64,000 nt of DNA from Paraburkholderia ribeironis (GCF_900019265.1 NZ_CYGX02000053.1:1-64000); one strand, 5' to 3'; shown: positions 52,721 through 62,141, counted from the stretch's first letter. Notes: generated from the letters alone by a model not told the origin. Made by a program: numbers and translations.

Positions 52721-54451
52721 TCAGGCGCCCAGCGCGACCGCTTCCGCTGCGGAAACCGCCAGCAGCTGGTGAATCTGCGCGACCACGGCCGCGCCTTCGC
52801 CGACTGCCGCCGCCACCCGTTTCGTCGACCCCGCGCGTGCGTCGCCGATCGCGTACACGCCCTCGACCGTCGTGGCGAGATCGCAGGCGGCGGCCGTACC
52901 GCCTGCGCCGATGCCGGTCAGCACGAAGCCCTTCGCGTCGAGCCGCACGCCGCACGTGCGCAGCCAGTCGGTATTCGGATCGGCGCCCGTGAAGAGGAAC
53001 AGATGCCGCGTGTCGAAATGATCGACGCCGTCGGGCAGCGGCTGCTTCAGGCCGACCGATGCCAGTCCGCTTTCGTCGGCTTCGAGCCGGCCGATCTCCG
53101 AATTCGGATGCACGAACACATTCGGCAGCGAGCGGATCCGGTCGATCAGATAGCGCGACATGGTCGCTTCAAAGCCGCTACGGCGGATCAATACATGAAC
53201 CTTGGCCGCATGCGTCGCCAGATAGACGATCGCCTGGCCGGCCGAATTGCCGCCGCCCACCAGCACGATTTCCTGGCGCTTGCACAGCTTGGCTTCGACC
53301 GGCGACGCCCAATAGTAAACGCCGCGTCCGTCGAAGCGGTCGAGTCCTTCGAGCGCGGGCCGCCGATAGACCGCGCCGCTCGCGATCACGATCGTGCGGG
53401 CGGTGATGTGGCCGCCGCACTTCAGTTCCAGCCGATACGGCGACGCCGCGCAATGCAGCGCCTTGACGTGGACCGGAATCGCGACACGCGCGCCGAACTT
53501 CTGCGCCTGCACGAACGCGCGGCCCGCCAGCGCCTGGCCGGAGATGCCGGTCGGAAAGCCGAGGTAGTTTTCGATCCGTGAGCTGGCGCCCGCCTGGCCG
53601 CCGGGCGCGCGGCTGTCGAGCACGATCACCGACAGCCCTTCGGACGCCGCGTACACCGCACTGGCGAGACCCGCCGGCCCCGCGCCGACGATCGCGACGT
53701 CATAGACATATGAATCATCGAGATCGGGCAGCAGGCCGAGGCAGGTGGCGAGTTCCGGCATGCTCGGATGACGCAGCACCCTGCCGTCCGGGCAGATTAC
53801 GAGCGGCATGTCCTCGCGCTGCGCGGCGAACTGCTCGATCAGACGCAGCGCATCTTCGTCGCGTTCGTCGATCACCGAATGAGGATGGCCGTTGCGCGAC
53901 AGGAAGCCTTGCAGCATCACGAGCTGCGCGTCGCTGCTATTGCCGACCAGGATCGGCCCGCCCGCGCCCTTTTCGATCAGCGACACGCGCCGTAGAATCA
54001 GCGCGCGCATGATGCGTTCGCCCAGCTCGGCTTCGGCGACGATCAACGCACGCAGCTTCTCGGGCGGAATCAGCAGCGCCTCCACGGCAGTGAGCGCCAT
54101 GCCGTTCACCAGTGCGGGCCGCTCCGACAATTGCCCGACCTCGGCAAGAAAATGCCCGGCGCCATGCTCGCCGATCAAGACTTCGCGCCCGATGCCATCG
54201 CGCTGATAAATCTTCACGCGCCCTTCGAGCACCACGAACATGCCGGGACCGGTATGGCCGGTCTCGAACATCAGCTCGCCGGCCTTCCAGTGACCAATCT
54301 CGCCGAACCGGCGCAGCCGGCCAATTTCCTCGCAGGTGAGCGTGGGAAACATTTGATGCATGCGCGTCGAGAGCGACGAAAACGGCGCGTCGGCGACGAC
54401 TGCCTGTTGTCCTTCGGCGTCCTGAGTCGAGACTTCCTGAGTCGAAAGCAT
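52721..54451 (-). CDS. cNMP-binding, thioredoxin-reductase-like flavoprotein lacking the redox cysteine pair
   Basis: 576 residues from the ATG at 54451, with AAGGAGCGG upstream. An N-terminal cyclic-nucleotide-binding domain (about 35-150), a small thioredoxin-like insert (165-225), then a class II pyridine-nucleotide oxidoreductase with FAD motif GAGPAG (256-261) and NADPH motif GGGNSA (399-404). The CxxC of thioredoxin reductases is replaced by WASP (381-384), so ordinary disulfide reduction is unlikely. The start lies 89 bp from the end of the DedA-rhodanese gene, on the same strand, suggesting co-transcription. Confidence 0.85.
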   Translation of the reverse strand: MLSTQEVSTQDAEGQQAVVADAPFSSLSTRMHQMFPTLTCEEIGRLRRFGEIGHWKAGELMFETGHTGPGMFVVLEGRVKIYQRDGIGREVLIGEHGAGHFLAEVGQLSERPALVNGMALTAVEALLIPPEKLRALIVAEAELGERIMRALILRRVSLIEKGAGGPILVGNSSDAQLVMLQGFLSRNGHPHSVIDERDEDALRLIEQFAAQREDMPLVICPDGRVLRHPSMPELATCLGLLPDLDDSYVYDVAIVGAGPAGLASAVYAASEGLSVIVLDSRAPGGQAGASSRIENYLGFPTGISGQALAGRAFVQAQKFGARVAIPVHVKALHCAASPYRLELKCGGHITARTIVIASGAVYRRPALEGLDRFDGRGVYYWASPVEAKLCKRQEIVLVGGGNSAGQAIVYLATHAAKVHVLIRRSGFEATMSRYLIDRIRSLPNVFVHPNSEIGRLEADESGLASVGLKQPLPDGVDHFDTRHLFLFTGADPNTDWLRTCGVRLDAKGFVLTGIGAGGTAAACDLATTVEGVYAIGDARAGSTKRVAAAVGEGAAVVAQIHQLLAVSAAEAVALGA

Positions 54452-54540
54452 TGAACCGCTCCTTCGGTGTTCATTGACGGATCGAACGGGAGGCGAAGCG
54501 GCACGGCGCGCACGCGCGCTGATGCGGGTGTGCTGCCGTG

Positions 54541-55533
54541 CTAGATGGCCTTCGGCGCGATATGGTCGACCGCCACTTCCGGCGGTGGCATGTCGGGCAG
54601 CGCCTCGACCGGCTTGCCCGAGTCGCGCCAGGCTTCCATGCCGCCGCGCAACGGCAGCACGTCGGAGAAGCCGGCTTCGTTCAACTGCTTGGCCATCCAT
54701 GCCGCGGAAACTTCATTCGGGCACGAACAGTAGATCACCAGCTTCTGATCGTGCGGATAGGTCGCGATGATCTGGTCGAGTTGCCGCTCGTCGGCGAATT
54801 GCGAGCCCGGAATCACGAACGGGTCGAGCTTGCGCTTTTCCCGCGAACGGATATCGAACAGCACCGGCGTTTTGTCCGCTGCGAATAGCTTCGCGAGTTC
54901 GTCGACTTCGATGCGCGCGGACGCCAGCTTCGAAATCAGCTGACGGCGCCGGATCCACCGATAAGCCGCGTACATCACCAGCAGCGCGACGGCGACGAGT
55001 GCCGCCGTGCGGCCGAGGCGCCCAGCGATCGCAAACAGCATGTCGATCTGCCGCGCGAACAACGCGCCGATGATCAGGCCCGTGCCGGACCACAACGCGG
55101 CGCCGATGCCGTCGTAGGTGAGGAACGTGCGGTAGCGCGTGCCCATCGCGCCGGCCATCGGGATCGATACGATCGACAGGCCAGGAACGAACTTGGCGAT
55201 GCCCAGCACACGCACGCCCCAGCGACCGAAAAAGCGCTCGGTCTTTTTCACGCAGGTGTCACGCGACAGTGAGAGGCGGCAAATCGTTTTCAGCGTATTG
55301 CCACCATAGATGCGACCGGCGAGATACCACGCACTATCGCCGATCAGCGTGGCGAATATCGACAGGACCAGCACGGGCAGCAATTGCGTACCGATCGAGC
55401 CGGGATGCATCGCTGCCATCGCGCCGAACAGCACCAGCGACGGCATCGCCGGCACGGGCAGCCCAAGCGAGGCGGCCAGCACGTTGGCGAAGACGAGCGC
55501 CGGCCCATATTGCTCGACGAGATCATGTAGCAT
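54541..55533 (-). CDS. DedA membrane protein fused to a rhodanese domain
   Basis: 330 residues. The N-terminal DedA/SNARE-associated part (1-195) has about five hydrophobic helices and the conserved 'GRWGVRVLGIAKFVPGLSI'. The C-terminal rhodanese domain (about 205-315) has the active cysteine C269 in the loop YCSCPNEVSA. Fusion of a lipid-flippase-family domain to a sulfurtransferase suggests a redox or sulfur role at the membrane, shared with the downstream flavoprotein. Reaction unknown. Confidence 0.85.
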   Translation of the reverse strand: MLHDLVEQYGPALVFANVLAASLGLPVPAMPSLVLFGAMAAMHPGSIGTQLLPVLVLSIFATLIGDSAWYLAGRIYGGNTLKTICRLSLSRDTCVKKTERFFGRWGVRVLGIAKFVPGLSIVSIPMAGAMGTRYRTFLTYDGIGAALWSGTGLIIGALFARQIDMLFAIAGRLGRTAALVAVALLVMYAAYRWIRRRQLISKLASARIEVDELAKLFAADKTPVLFDIRSREKRKLDPFVIPGSQFADERQLDQIIATYPHDQKLVIYCSCPNEVSAAWMAKQLNEAGFSDVLPLRGGMEAWRDSGKPVEALPDMPPPEVAVDHIAPKAI

Positions 55534-55869
55534 CGGCTTACTTCCGCCACCCTTTCGGGTGCGGCGCTGGAAAGAAAAGCGGGAGAATTCAGGAATTATG
55601 GACGCATTTTCAAAGCGTGCAACTGCCTGAAGATTTACCCGATATTGAGGTGCTGAACGCGCTAATGCGGCGCGCTGAATCGCTCAAAGCGCGCACTACT
55701 GACATGCGCGGAATAAAAGAGAAAACGATCGAACCCGCGTCGCATGCGGGCGCGCGAATCAGGCGCGCTGCACGTGCCGGGCATATCGCGCGATCGCAAT
55801 TGACTCACGGCGGTAAAGCAGACAAAGCACGCGGCATTCACGCGAGAGCGCGATACCGCAAGCGTCATT
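55534..55869. other. Gene-free stretch
   Basis: About 335 bp between the DedA-rhodanese start and the next small gene's stop. Short open frames here lack ribosome sites and family resemblance; nothing is supported. Confidence 0.4.
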
Positions 55870-56121
55870 TCATTGACGGTGATTATGCTGTTCGCCCGGC
55901 AGTTCGGCGCCATGCGCGCGAATCGCGGCAATCAGCTCCGCAGGCGTGATTTCGTAGCGCACTTCGCGGTGTATGCCCGGCTTGCGCTCATCGACCTCGA
56001 TCAGAAGAATGCCTTTGCCGTCTTCTGTCGATTCGAGGCGCAGCGTGCGGAGTTCGCGCGCCGTTGCGTCGTCGTATTCGGTGAGCAGGGCCATTGACCC
56101 GGAGGACCCGGTAATGCGCAT
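55870..56121 (-). CDS. Small hypothetical protein
   Basis: 83 residues from the ATG at 56121 (MRITGSSGSMALLTEYDDAT), with AAGGACAACCTCG upstream. Charged alpha/beta composition, 'ILLIEVDERKPGIHREVRYE', no signal or membrane segment, His/Gln-rich end. A longer frame from 56223 has no ribosome site. Family not recognised. Confidence 0.6.
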   Translation of the reverse strand: MRITGSSGSMALLTEYDDATARELRTLRLESTEDGKGILLIEVDERKPGIHREVRYEITPAELIAAIRAHGAELPGEQHNHRQ

Positions 56122-56392
56122 CGAGGTTGTCCTTGTTCCGTTGTTGAACGAGCCATTGTACGGGCAGGATGGCGCGCCGTCTGTCACATGCTGGTCACGC
56201 GCCGTAGTGTCCAGGCATGGCAATCAGTGTAACGCGACTCCTCGCGGCGACAACCGCATTTTTCGTGCGCCGTGGCGGTGCAACCGTTTTGCCCGGTGTC
56301 ACACGGCTGACGCACGGCCCGGTTAAGGACGCGCAGCTTGATGCGGCTCGCGCGCACGACTTCGACGATCGTCGACCACCAATCCGGTGCGC

Positions 56393-56423
56393 AAAAAAAT
56401 AGCCCGTCTGAAGAAAGACGGGC
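56393..56423 (-). terminator. Terminator of the energy-taxis receptor gene
   Basis: 8-bp stem GCCCGTCT/AGACGGGC (56402-56409/56416-56423) followed on the minus strand by a run of Ts (56393-56399). It lies 112 bp beyond the stop of the gene at 56535-58244. The rest of the gap up to 56534 has no supported gene. Confidence 0.8.
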
Positions 56424-56534
56424 CGTTAAACGCCGTTGTTACTCAGGTCAGCCTGCCCGTGCAACTGTGGGCACTGACGGCGCTATGGTCGTGTTTCAAT
56501 AATGCGCTGTCGAGATGGGAGTAATGCCGATCTA

Positions 56535-58244
56535 TCAGATCAATGTCGTTTCTGCCGGCTCGATGTCGTGTGCGCGTGCCCGATGGTGCTGCGCGCCCGA
56601 GCTCGTCAAGCCGGGCGCGACATGGTCCGCCGCGGCGGGTGCGAGAGCCCGCCGCGTCCGGCTCGCTGCACGCTGCGCGGGCGCGGCTTCGGCGACCGTG
56701 AACAGACGCACCGCCTCGTCGAGCACATCGGCTTGCTCCGCGAGACGTTGCGCGGTGGCTGCGGCCTGCTCGACCAGCGCCGCGTTCTGCTGGGTGGCGC
56801 CGTCCAGATGCGAGACCGCCTGATTGACCTGGCGAATCCCTTCTGCCTGTTCGCTGCTCGCGTTCGCCACCTCGACGATGATCGACGACACGCGGCCCAC
56901 TGCTTCGTCGATCGCGCGCATCTGCGACGTGGTGCGTGCAACCAGTTCCGTGCCGGCTGCGACTTCGGTCGCACTTGCCTCGATCACCGATTTGATTTCC
57001 TTCGACGACGCCGCGCAACGTTGCGCCAGCATCCGCACCTCGCTCGCGACCACCGCGAACGAGCGGCCCGCTTCGCCGGCGCGCGCCGCTTCGACCGCCG
57101 CGTTTAGCGCAAGAATGTTGGTCTGGAACGCGATGCCGTCGATCACGCCGGTAATGTCGGCGATGCGCCGCGACGCTGCGGTGATGCCGGCCATGGTCTG
57201 CTCGACCTGGCCCGCGATCTTGCCGCCGACTGCGGCCGCCGCCTGCGCTTCCCGCGCCAGATCGAGCGCGCGCCCGCTGGCATCGGCGTTGGCTTGCACG
57301 GTGGTGGTCAGCTCGTCCATGGTGGCGGCGGTTTCTTCGAGCGAGGCCGCCTGCAACTCGGTGCGCCGTGCGAGATTGACATTGCCGCTGGAAATTTCGC
57401 ACGCGTTGTCGAGCATGCCGGTGATCTGCGCGCGCACGTCGTAGACGATGGCCGCCAGATTCGCCTTCAACTGATTCAGTGCCTGCAGCACGTCGCCGAG
57501 ATCGTCGTGACGCGCGATCTCCAGATCGGCGGTCAGATCGCCCGCGGCGAGGCGGGTCGCGAAGCCCGACATGTGGTCGATCGGCGCGCCGAGCTGGCGC
57601 GTCAGTACTCGCCACGACACGACGCTGATCGCCGTGGCGACGCCGAACGCAATCCAGAACGGCGCGGGCGGCGTGCCTTGCCACGCGGCGAAGCCGGTCA
57701 GCAGCAAGGCCAGCGGCGTGAGCGCATAGCCTGCCGCCGCACGCGTCGCGACCGGCAGGCGCATCAACGTCTCGAGGCGTCCGCGCAGGCCGGTGCGCAC
57801 CAGCGCGCCCCCGCGCAACCGCACGCCGCGCGACTGGCCCGTGCGCATCCGCGCATATAAGGCTTCGGCGGCGCGCACCGCGTCGCGTTCCGGTTTCACG
57901 CGCACGCTGAGATAGCCGACCATCGCACCTTTCTCGACCACCGGTGTGACGTTGGCGCGAACCCAGTAATGATCGCCATTCTTGCGGCGGTTCTTGACGA
58001 GGGCGGTCCACGGGCGACCCTCGCGGATCGTCGTCCACAGGTCCGCGAAGGCTTCGCGCGGCATGTCCGGATGACGGATCAGATTGTGCGGCTGGCCGAT
58101 CAGTTCGTCGCGCGTAAAGCCCGACACGGCGGCGAAGGCGGGATTGCAGTACTGGATGCGGCCGCTCAGATCGGTCGCGGAAACAAGCATGTGTGACGAC
58201 GGGAATTCGTACTCTTGCCCAGTGACAGGCTGGTTGTTGCGCAT
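56535..58244 (-). CDS. aer: Aer-like PAS chemoreceptor
   Basis: 569 residues. An N-terminal PAS domain (about 10-120, with 'NPAFAAVSGFTRDELIGQPHN') likely holds FAD as in Aer. A hydrophobic anchor (about 170-215), a HAMP-like segment (220-270) and the methyl-accepting signalling domain with 'IAFQTNILALNAAVEAARAG' follow. An energy-taxis receptor that reports redox state to CheA/CheW. A FliA-type promoter lies upstream, fitting the flagellar regulon. The Ala-rich C-terminus lacks a recognisable CheR-docking pentapeptide. Confidence 0.9.
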   Translation of the reverse strand: MRNNQPVTGQEYEFPSSHMLVSATDLSGRIQYCNPAFAAVSGFTRDELIGQPHNLIRHPDMPREAFADLWTTIREGRPWTALVKNRRKNGDHYWVRANVTPVVEKGAMVGYLSVRVKPERDAVRAAEALYARMRTGQSRGVRLRGGALVRTGLRGRLETLMRLPVATRAAAGYALTPLALLLTGFAAWQGTPPAPFWIAFGVATAISVVSWRVLTRQLGAPIDHMSGFATRLAAGDLTADLEIARHDDLGDVLQALNQLKANLAAIVYDVRAQITGMLDNACEISSGNVNLARRTELQAASLEETAATMDELTTTVQANADASGRALDLAREAQAAAAVGGKIAGQVEQTMAGITAASRRIADITGVIDGIAFQTNILALNAAVEAARAGEAGRSFAVVASEVRMLAQRCAASSKEIKSVIEASATEVAAGTELVARTTSQMRAIDEAVGRVSSIIVEVANASSEQAEGIRQVNQAVSHLDGATQQNAALVEQAAATAQRLAEQADVLDEAVRLFTVAEAAPAQRAASRTRRALAPAAADHVAPGLTSSGAQHHRARAHDIEPAETTLI

Positions 58245-58300
58245 GACTTTCCTTGCTGATGCTGACGCGAGCTGGCGCGTTGCTTACTCGATTGCAAGGA

Positions 58301-58327
58301 ATAACGGCATTAACCCCGTCTGCTTTA
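58301..58327 (-). promoter_or_regulatory. FliA (sigma-28) promoter of the aer-like gene
   Basis: On the minus strand TAAAGCAG, 11 nt, GCCGTTAT, against the consensus TAAAGTTT-N11-GCCGATAA. Expected start about 50 nt before the coding region. Confidence 0.7.
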
Positions 58328-58430
58328 GGGTCTCCCAGTAAACCACTCAGGTTTATGCTGCGCCGGGCCGTTAACGCAGGGTTGCATCGATACGGTGGGC
58401 GCCGGCGTCAAAAGATGCCGCGGGTCAGGA

Positions 58431-58832
58431 TCAACCCGGCCGCTTCGCGATGAAGTCGATCTCGACCAGCGCGTCCCGCGCGAGCGCGGTGACGCCGATG
58501 CAGGTCCGCGCAGGCAGCGCGTCGGAGGGGAAGTAAGCGCGGTAGGTGGCGTTCATCGACGCATAGTCGCGCTTGAACTCGGTCAGAAAGATGCGCGCGG
58601 CAACCACGTGCTGCAATCCCAGGCCGAGACCTTGCAGGACCAGCAGCAGATTGTCCATCACACGCTGGGTTTGGGCGACGACGCCGTCCGGCAGCGGCGC
58701 GCTATCGTCGGTGGGCGAGGTTGGCATCTGGCCGGTGACGAATACCCAGCCGTCGGCTTCAGTGGCATGGGAGAACGGCCCGACGGGCGTCGGGGCGTTC
58801 GGGATCATCCAGAAAACGGGAGTTGAGCTCAT
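58431..58832 (-). CDS. RidA-family protein
   Basis: 133 residues. RidA/YjgF proteins hydrolyse reactive enamines and imines such as 2-aminoacrylate. The pocket arginine is visible in ARTCIGV, and the C-terminal VEIDFIA strand is typical. It follows the GntP permease gene on the same strand after 124 bp and may share its transcript, suggesting that the pathway generates imines from an amino acid or amine. Confidence 0.88.
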   Translation of the reverse strand: MSSTPVFWMIPNAPTPVGPFSHATEADGWVFVTGQMPTSPTDDSAPLPDGVVAQTQRVMDNLLLVLQGLGLGLQHVVAARIFLTEFKRDYASMNATYRAYFPSDALPARTCIGVTALARDALVEIDFIAKRPG

Positions 58833-58956
58833 GGGTTGGCGGCCGCGCGTTCCGATTGTCGAAACGGCTACGCTAACCGATCAAAACTCCCGATGGCGAG
58901 CCGCGCGGGCGCCCGAGACGGAGGCTCAGGCAGGCGCCGCGCGAACGGCGCCGCCG

Positions 58957-60357
58957 TCAAACCAATCCGGTCACGTAAAAAACCGTGATCACGAAGAACA
59001 CCGCCAACGTCTTGATCACCGTGACCGCGAAAATGTCGCGATATGACTGGCGATGCGTCAAGCCGGTGACCGCCAGCAGCGTGATCACGGCGCCGTTGTG
59101 CGGCAGCGTGTCCATGCCGCCGCTGGCCATCGCGACCACGCGGTGCAGCACTTCCATCGGAATATGTGCGGCTTCGGCGCCCTTGATGAACACGTCGGAC
59201 ATGGCCGCAAGCGCGATGCTCATGCCGCCCGACGCCGAGCCCGTGATACCCGCGAGCGTGCTGACCGACACCGCCGCGTTGACGAGCGGATTGGGAATAC
59301 TCTTCAGCGCGTTGCTCACCACCAGGAAGCCGGGCAGCGCCGCGACCACGCCGCCAAAGCCGTATTCCGACGCGGTGTTCAACGACGCCAGCAGCGCGCC
59401 CGCCACCGCCGCCTTGGTCCCGACCGCGAAGCGCGCACTTACGCGGCTGAACGCCGTCAGCACGACCATCACAATGCCGAGCAGCAACGCGCCTTGCACC
59501 GCCCAGATCGCGACCACGCTCTTGACCGTGGTTTCGACCGGCGCGTGCAGGCCCGGCAGGATGTCCGGCGTGATGGTGAAAGACGTGCCGTACCAGGTCG
59601 GAATCCAGCGGGTCAGCAGGAAGTTCGCCACGCCCACCAGCACCAGCGGCGCAACCGCCAACACTGGATGCGGCAGTTGCTTCGATTCGACGCGCTCCGG
59701 CTCGTTGACGAGATCCGTGCCATAGCCTTCGCCGGTCGCCATCGCGGCGCGGCGGCGCCATTCCAGGTACGACAGGCCAACCACGACGATGAACAGCGAG
59801 CCGATCACGCCGAGTGTGGGCGCAGCCCACGAGGTTGTCTTGAAGAAAGTGGTCGGGATGATGTTCTGGATCTGCGGCGTGCCGGGCAGCGAATCCATCG
59901 TGAACGAGAACGCGCCAAGTGCGATCGCGCCGGGCATCAGACGCTTCGGAATATTGCTCTGGCGGTACAGTTCGGCGGCGAACGGATAGACCGCGAACAC
60001 CACCACGAACAGCGAGACGCCGCCATACGTGAGCAGCGCACACACCGCGACGATCACCGCATTGGCGCGCGAGCGGCCGATATAGCGGATCGCGGCCGCC
60101 ACGATCGACTCCGAGAAACCGGACAGTTCGATCACCTTACCGAACACGGCGCCGAGCAGGAAGACCGGAAAGTACAGCTTCACGAAGCCGACCATCTTGT
60201 CCATGAAGATGCTGGTGAAAACCGGCGCGACAGCGGCCGGCTCGGTCGCCAGCACTGCGGCGAGTGCGGCGATGGGCGCGAACAGAATGACGCTGTAGCC
60301 GCGATACGCGGCAAACATCAGAAATGCCAGCGCGGCGAGGACGATGACAAAGGACAT
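58957..60357 (-). CDS. GntP-family permease
   Basis: 466 residues from the ATG at 60357, with GGAG before it; an upstream in-frame ATG at 60525 would run over the promoter and is rejected. About 12 membrane helices. 'LTYGGVSLFVVVFAVYPFA', 'SLPGTPQIQNIIPT' and 'TASGGMSIALAAM'-like GSASGGMSIA segments are family hallmarks. GntP members carry gluconate, other hydroxy acids or, in some cases, D-serine. A sigma-54 promoter and a divergent enhancer-binding protein indicate induction by substrate. Substrate unknown; linkage to ridA hints at an amino or hydroxy acid. Confidence 0.88.
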   Translation of the reverse strand: MSFVIVLAALAFLMFAAYRGYSVILFAPIAALAAVLATEPAAVAPVFTSIFMDKMVGFVKLYFPVFLLGAVFGKVIELSGFSESIVAAAIRYIGRSRANAVIVAVCALLTYGGVSLFVVVFAVYPFAAELYRQSNIPKRLMPGAIALGAFSFTMDSLPGTPQIQNIIPTTFFKTTSWAAPTLGVIGSLFIVVVGLSYLEWRRRAAMATGEGYGTDLVNEPERVESKQLPHPVLAVAPLVLVGVANFLLTRWIPTWYGTSFTITPDILPGLHAPVETTVKSVVAIWAVQGALLLGIVMVVLTAFSRVSARFAVGTKAAVAGALLASLNTASEYGFGGVVAALPGFLVVSNALKSIPNPLVNAAVSVSTLAGITGSASGGMSIALAAMSDVFIKGAEAAHIPMEVLHRVVAMASGGMDTLPHNGAVITLLAVTGLTHRQSYRDIFAVTVIKTLAVFFVITVFYVTGLV

Positions 60358-60427
60358 TGAGTCTCCAAAGCTTGGTTGTTCTACATGTACGCCGTCCCGA
60401 TAGAGCGACGGCACAGTGCCGGCCGAA

Positions 60428-60443
60428 TGCAGGTTCCGTGCCA
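60428..60443 (-). promoter_or_regulatory. Sigma-54 promoter of the GntP gene
   Basis: Minus strand TGGCACGGAACCTGCA. The GG and GC of the -24/-12 elements are separated by exactly 10 bp, as the consensus TGGCACG-N4-TTGCA requires. The -12 element lies about 70 bp before the GntP start. Confidence 0.8.
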
Positions 60444-60516
60444 CGCCCATTGCCACCGCCAGCGCGTTGTGGCGCGGGCCAGGACGGAAAACGTGATGCG
60501 GCCGATTGTACCCAAA

Positions 60517-60534
60517 CGTCTCCAAAACGGGACG
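60517..60534. promoter_or_regulatory. Activator site 1 (enhancer-like dyad)
   Basis: CGTCTCCAAAACGGGACG, an inverted repeat 74 bp upstream of the sigma-54 promoter and thus at a normal enhancer distance. It shares TCTCCAAA and the dyad layout with the site at 60616. Confidence 0.55.
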
Positions 60535-60615
60535 TAAATCAGCCGAAGCTAAGCCGGACCGAGGTCAAACCCTTATGCATCAGGCTTGCTGGCGATCTCT
60601 TCAATGAGATAAGCT

Positions 60616-60633
60616 TGTCTCCAAATTGAGACA
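60616..60633. promoter_or_regulatory. Activator site 2 (enhancer-like dyad)
   Basis: TGTCTCCAAATTGAGACA, a perfect 6-bp-arm dyad 36 bp before the activator gene. It may serve as a second enhancer for GntP and as an autoregulatory site. Confidence 0.6.
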
Positions 60634-60668
60634 GCACCATTAAAACGATAGCCGGAGACTGCGAAAGG

Positions 60669-62141
60669 ATGATGAACGACTGGGCGGGCGTGCCCGCCAC
60701 CTACGGCGATGTACTGCGCCGGGCAATGGACTCGCTGTTCCGCACGTTCGAGAATTTCAGCGAAGGCACCTTCATCGTCGATGCCGATGCGCGTGTCGTC
60801 TGGATCAACAAGCGTTATGCGGCGCGGTTCGGTTTTTCGGACCCGCAACAGGCGATCGGCCGCGATTGCGAAGCCGTGATCCCCAACAGCCTGATGCGCG
60901 AGGTCGTGCACACTGGCAAGCCGATTCTGCTCGACATCATGGAGACGGACCGCGAGCCGCTCGTCGTGACGCGCCTGCCGCTCAAGGACGACGCCGGGGC
61001 GACGATCGGCGCGGTGGGCTTCGCGCTGTTCGATGAACTGAAGGCGCTGACGCCGCTCTTTTCCCACTATTCGCGTGTCCAGGAAGAGCTGATCGCGACG
61101 CGTCAGTCGCTCGCGCAGGCGCGCCGCGCCCGCTATACATTCGGCAGTTTCGTCGGCACGAGCGCGGCCAGTCTCGAAGTGAAGCGCCAGGCGCGCCGCG
61201 CGGCGCAGCTCGAATCGCCAGTGTTGCTGCTGGGCGAAACGGGCACCGGCAAGGAGTTGCTCGCGCATGCGATCCACGGCGGCTCGGCGCGGGCGAATCA
61301 GCCGCTCGTGACCGTCAACGTGGCGGCCATTCCCGATGCGCTGCTCGAAGTCGAATTTTTCGGCGCCGCGCCCGGTGCTTACACTGGAGCGGATCGCAAG
61401 GGGCGGGTCGGCAAGTTCGAGCTGGCGAACGGCGGCACGCTGTTTCTCGATGAAATCGGCGATATGCCGCTGCCTTTGCAGGGCAAGCTGCTGCGGGTGC
61501 TGCAGGACAAGGAGTTCGAGCCGCTCGGCTCGAACCGGATCGTGCGCGCCGACGTGCGGATCATCGCCGCGACCTCGGCCGATCTGCCCGCGCTGGTTGC
61601 GGCGGGGCGCTTTCGTGCGGACCTGTTCTATCGGCTGAACGTGCTGACGATCCACGCGCCCGCGTTGCGCGAGCGCGCGTCCGACATCGAGGCGCTGGCC
61701 TACGCGATGCTCGAGGACCTGTCCACGCAAACGCGCGGCGGCAGTCACTTCGAATTGCAGGACGATGCGCTGCGGCTGCTGTGCGCCTACGAGTGGCCAG
61801 GCAACGTGCGCGAGCTGCGCAACACGCTCGAGCGGGCCGTGATGCTCTCCGACAGCGAGCGGATCGACGCGCGGGCGCTGGCGCCGTTCATCGGCTCCGG
61901 GCAGGCGGGCGGCCCACGTCCTCGCCTCACGGACGCAGTCCCGCAGGCGCGCGCACCGGAGCCCAGGTTGGACGTGCCGGAACCGGTGTCGTGGAGCGAC
62001 GCAATGGCTGCGTTCGAGAAGCGCTTTCTGAGCGATGCGCTGCGCGCCAACGGCGGGCGCGTAATCGACACGGCGAACCAGATCGGCATGGGTCGCGCGA
62101 CGCTCTACAAGAAGATCGCGGCATACGGCATCGACGTCTGA
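60669..62141 (+). CDS. Sigma-54-dependent transcriptional activator (PAS-AAA+-Fis)
   Basis: 490 residues. An N-terminal PAS domain (about 20-125), the AAA+ domain (155-385) and a Fis-type helix-turn-helix at the C-terminus ('VIDTANQIGMGRATLYKKI'). Walker A GETGTGKE (189-196), Walker B LFLDE (258-262) and a sigma-54 contact loop GAYTGA (236-241) in place of GAFTGA. Phe-to-Tyr is a known tolerated variant, so activity is expected. Divergent from the GntP gene, whose sigma-54 promoter and two dyads lie between them. Confidence 0.92.
   Translation: MMNDWAGVPATYGDVLRRAMDSLFRTFENFSEGTFIVDADARVVWINKRYAARFGFSDPQQAIGRDCEAVIPNSLMREVVHTGKPILLDIMETDREPLVVTRLPLKDDAGATIGAVGFALFDELKALTPLFSHYSRVQEELIATRQSLAQARRARYTFGSFVGTSAASLEVKRQARRAAQLESPVLLLGETGTGKELLAHAIHGGSARANQPLVTVNVAAIPDALLEVEFFGAAPGAYTGADRKGRVGKFELANGGTLFLDEIGDMPLPLQGKLLRVLQDKEFEPLGSNRIVRADVRIIAATSADLPALVAAGRFRADLFYRLNVLTIHAPALRERASDIEALAYAMLEDLSTQTRGGSHFELQDDALRLLCAYEWPGNVRELRNTLERAVMLSDSERIDARALAPFIGSGQAGGPRPRLTDAVPQARAPEPRLDVPEPVSWSDAMAAFEKRFLSDALRANGGRVIDTANQIGMGRATLYKKIAAYGIDV

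Noticed and set aside
56217..56402. 61-codon plus-strand frame
   Set aside because: Overlaps the terminator region, no ribosome site and no resemblance to known proteins.
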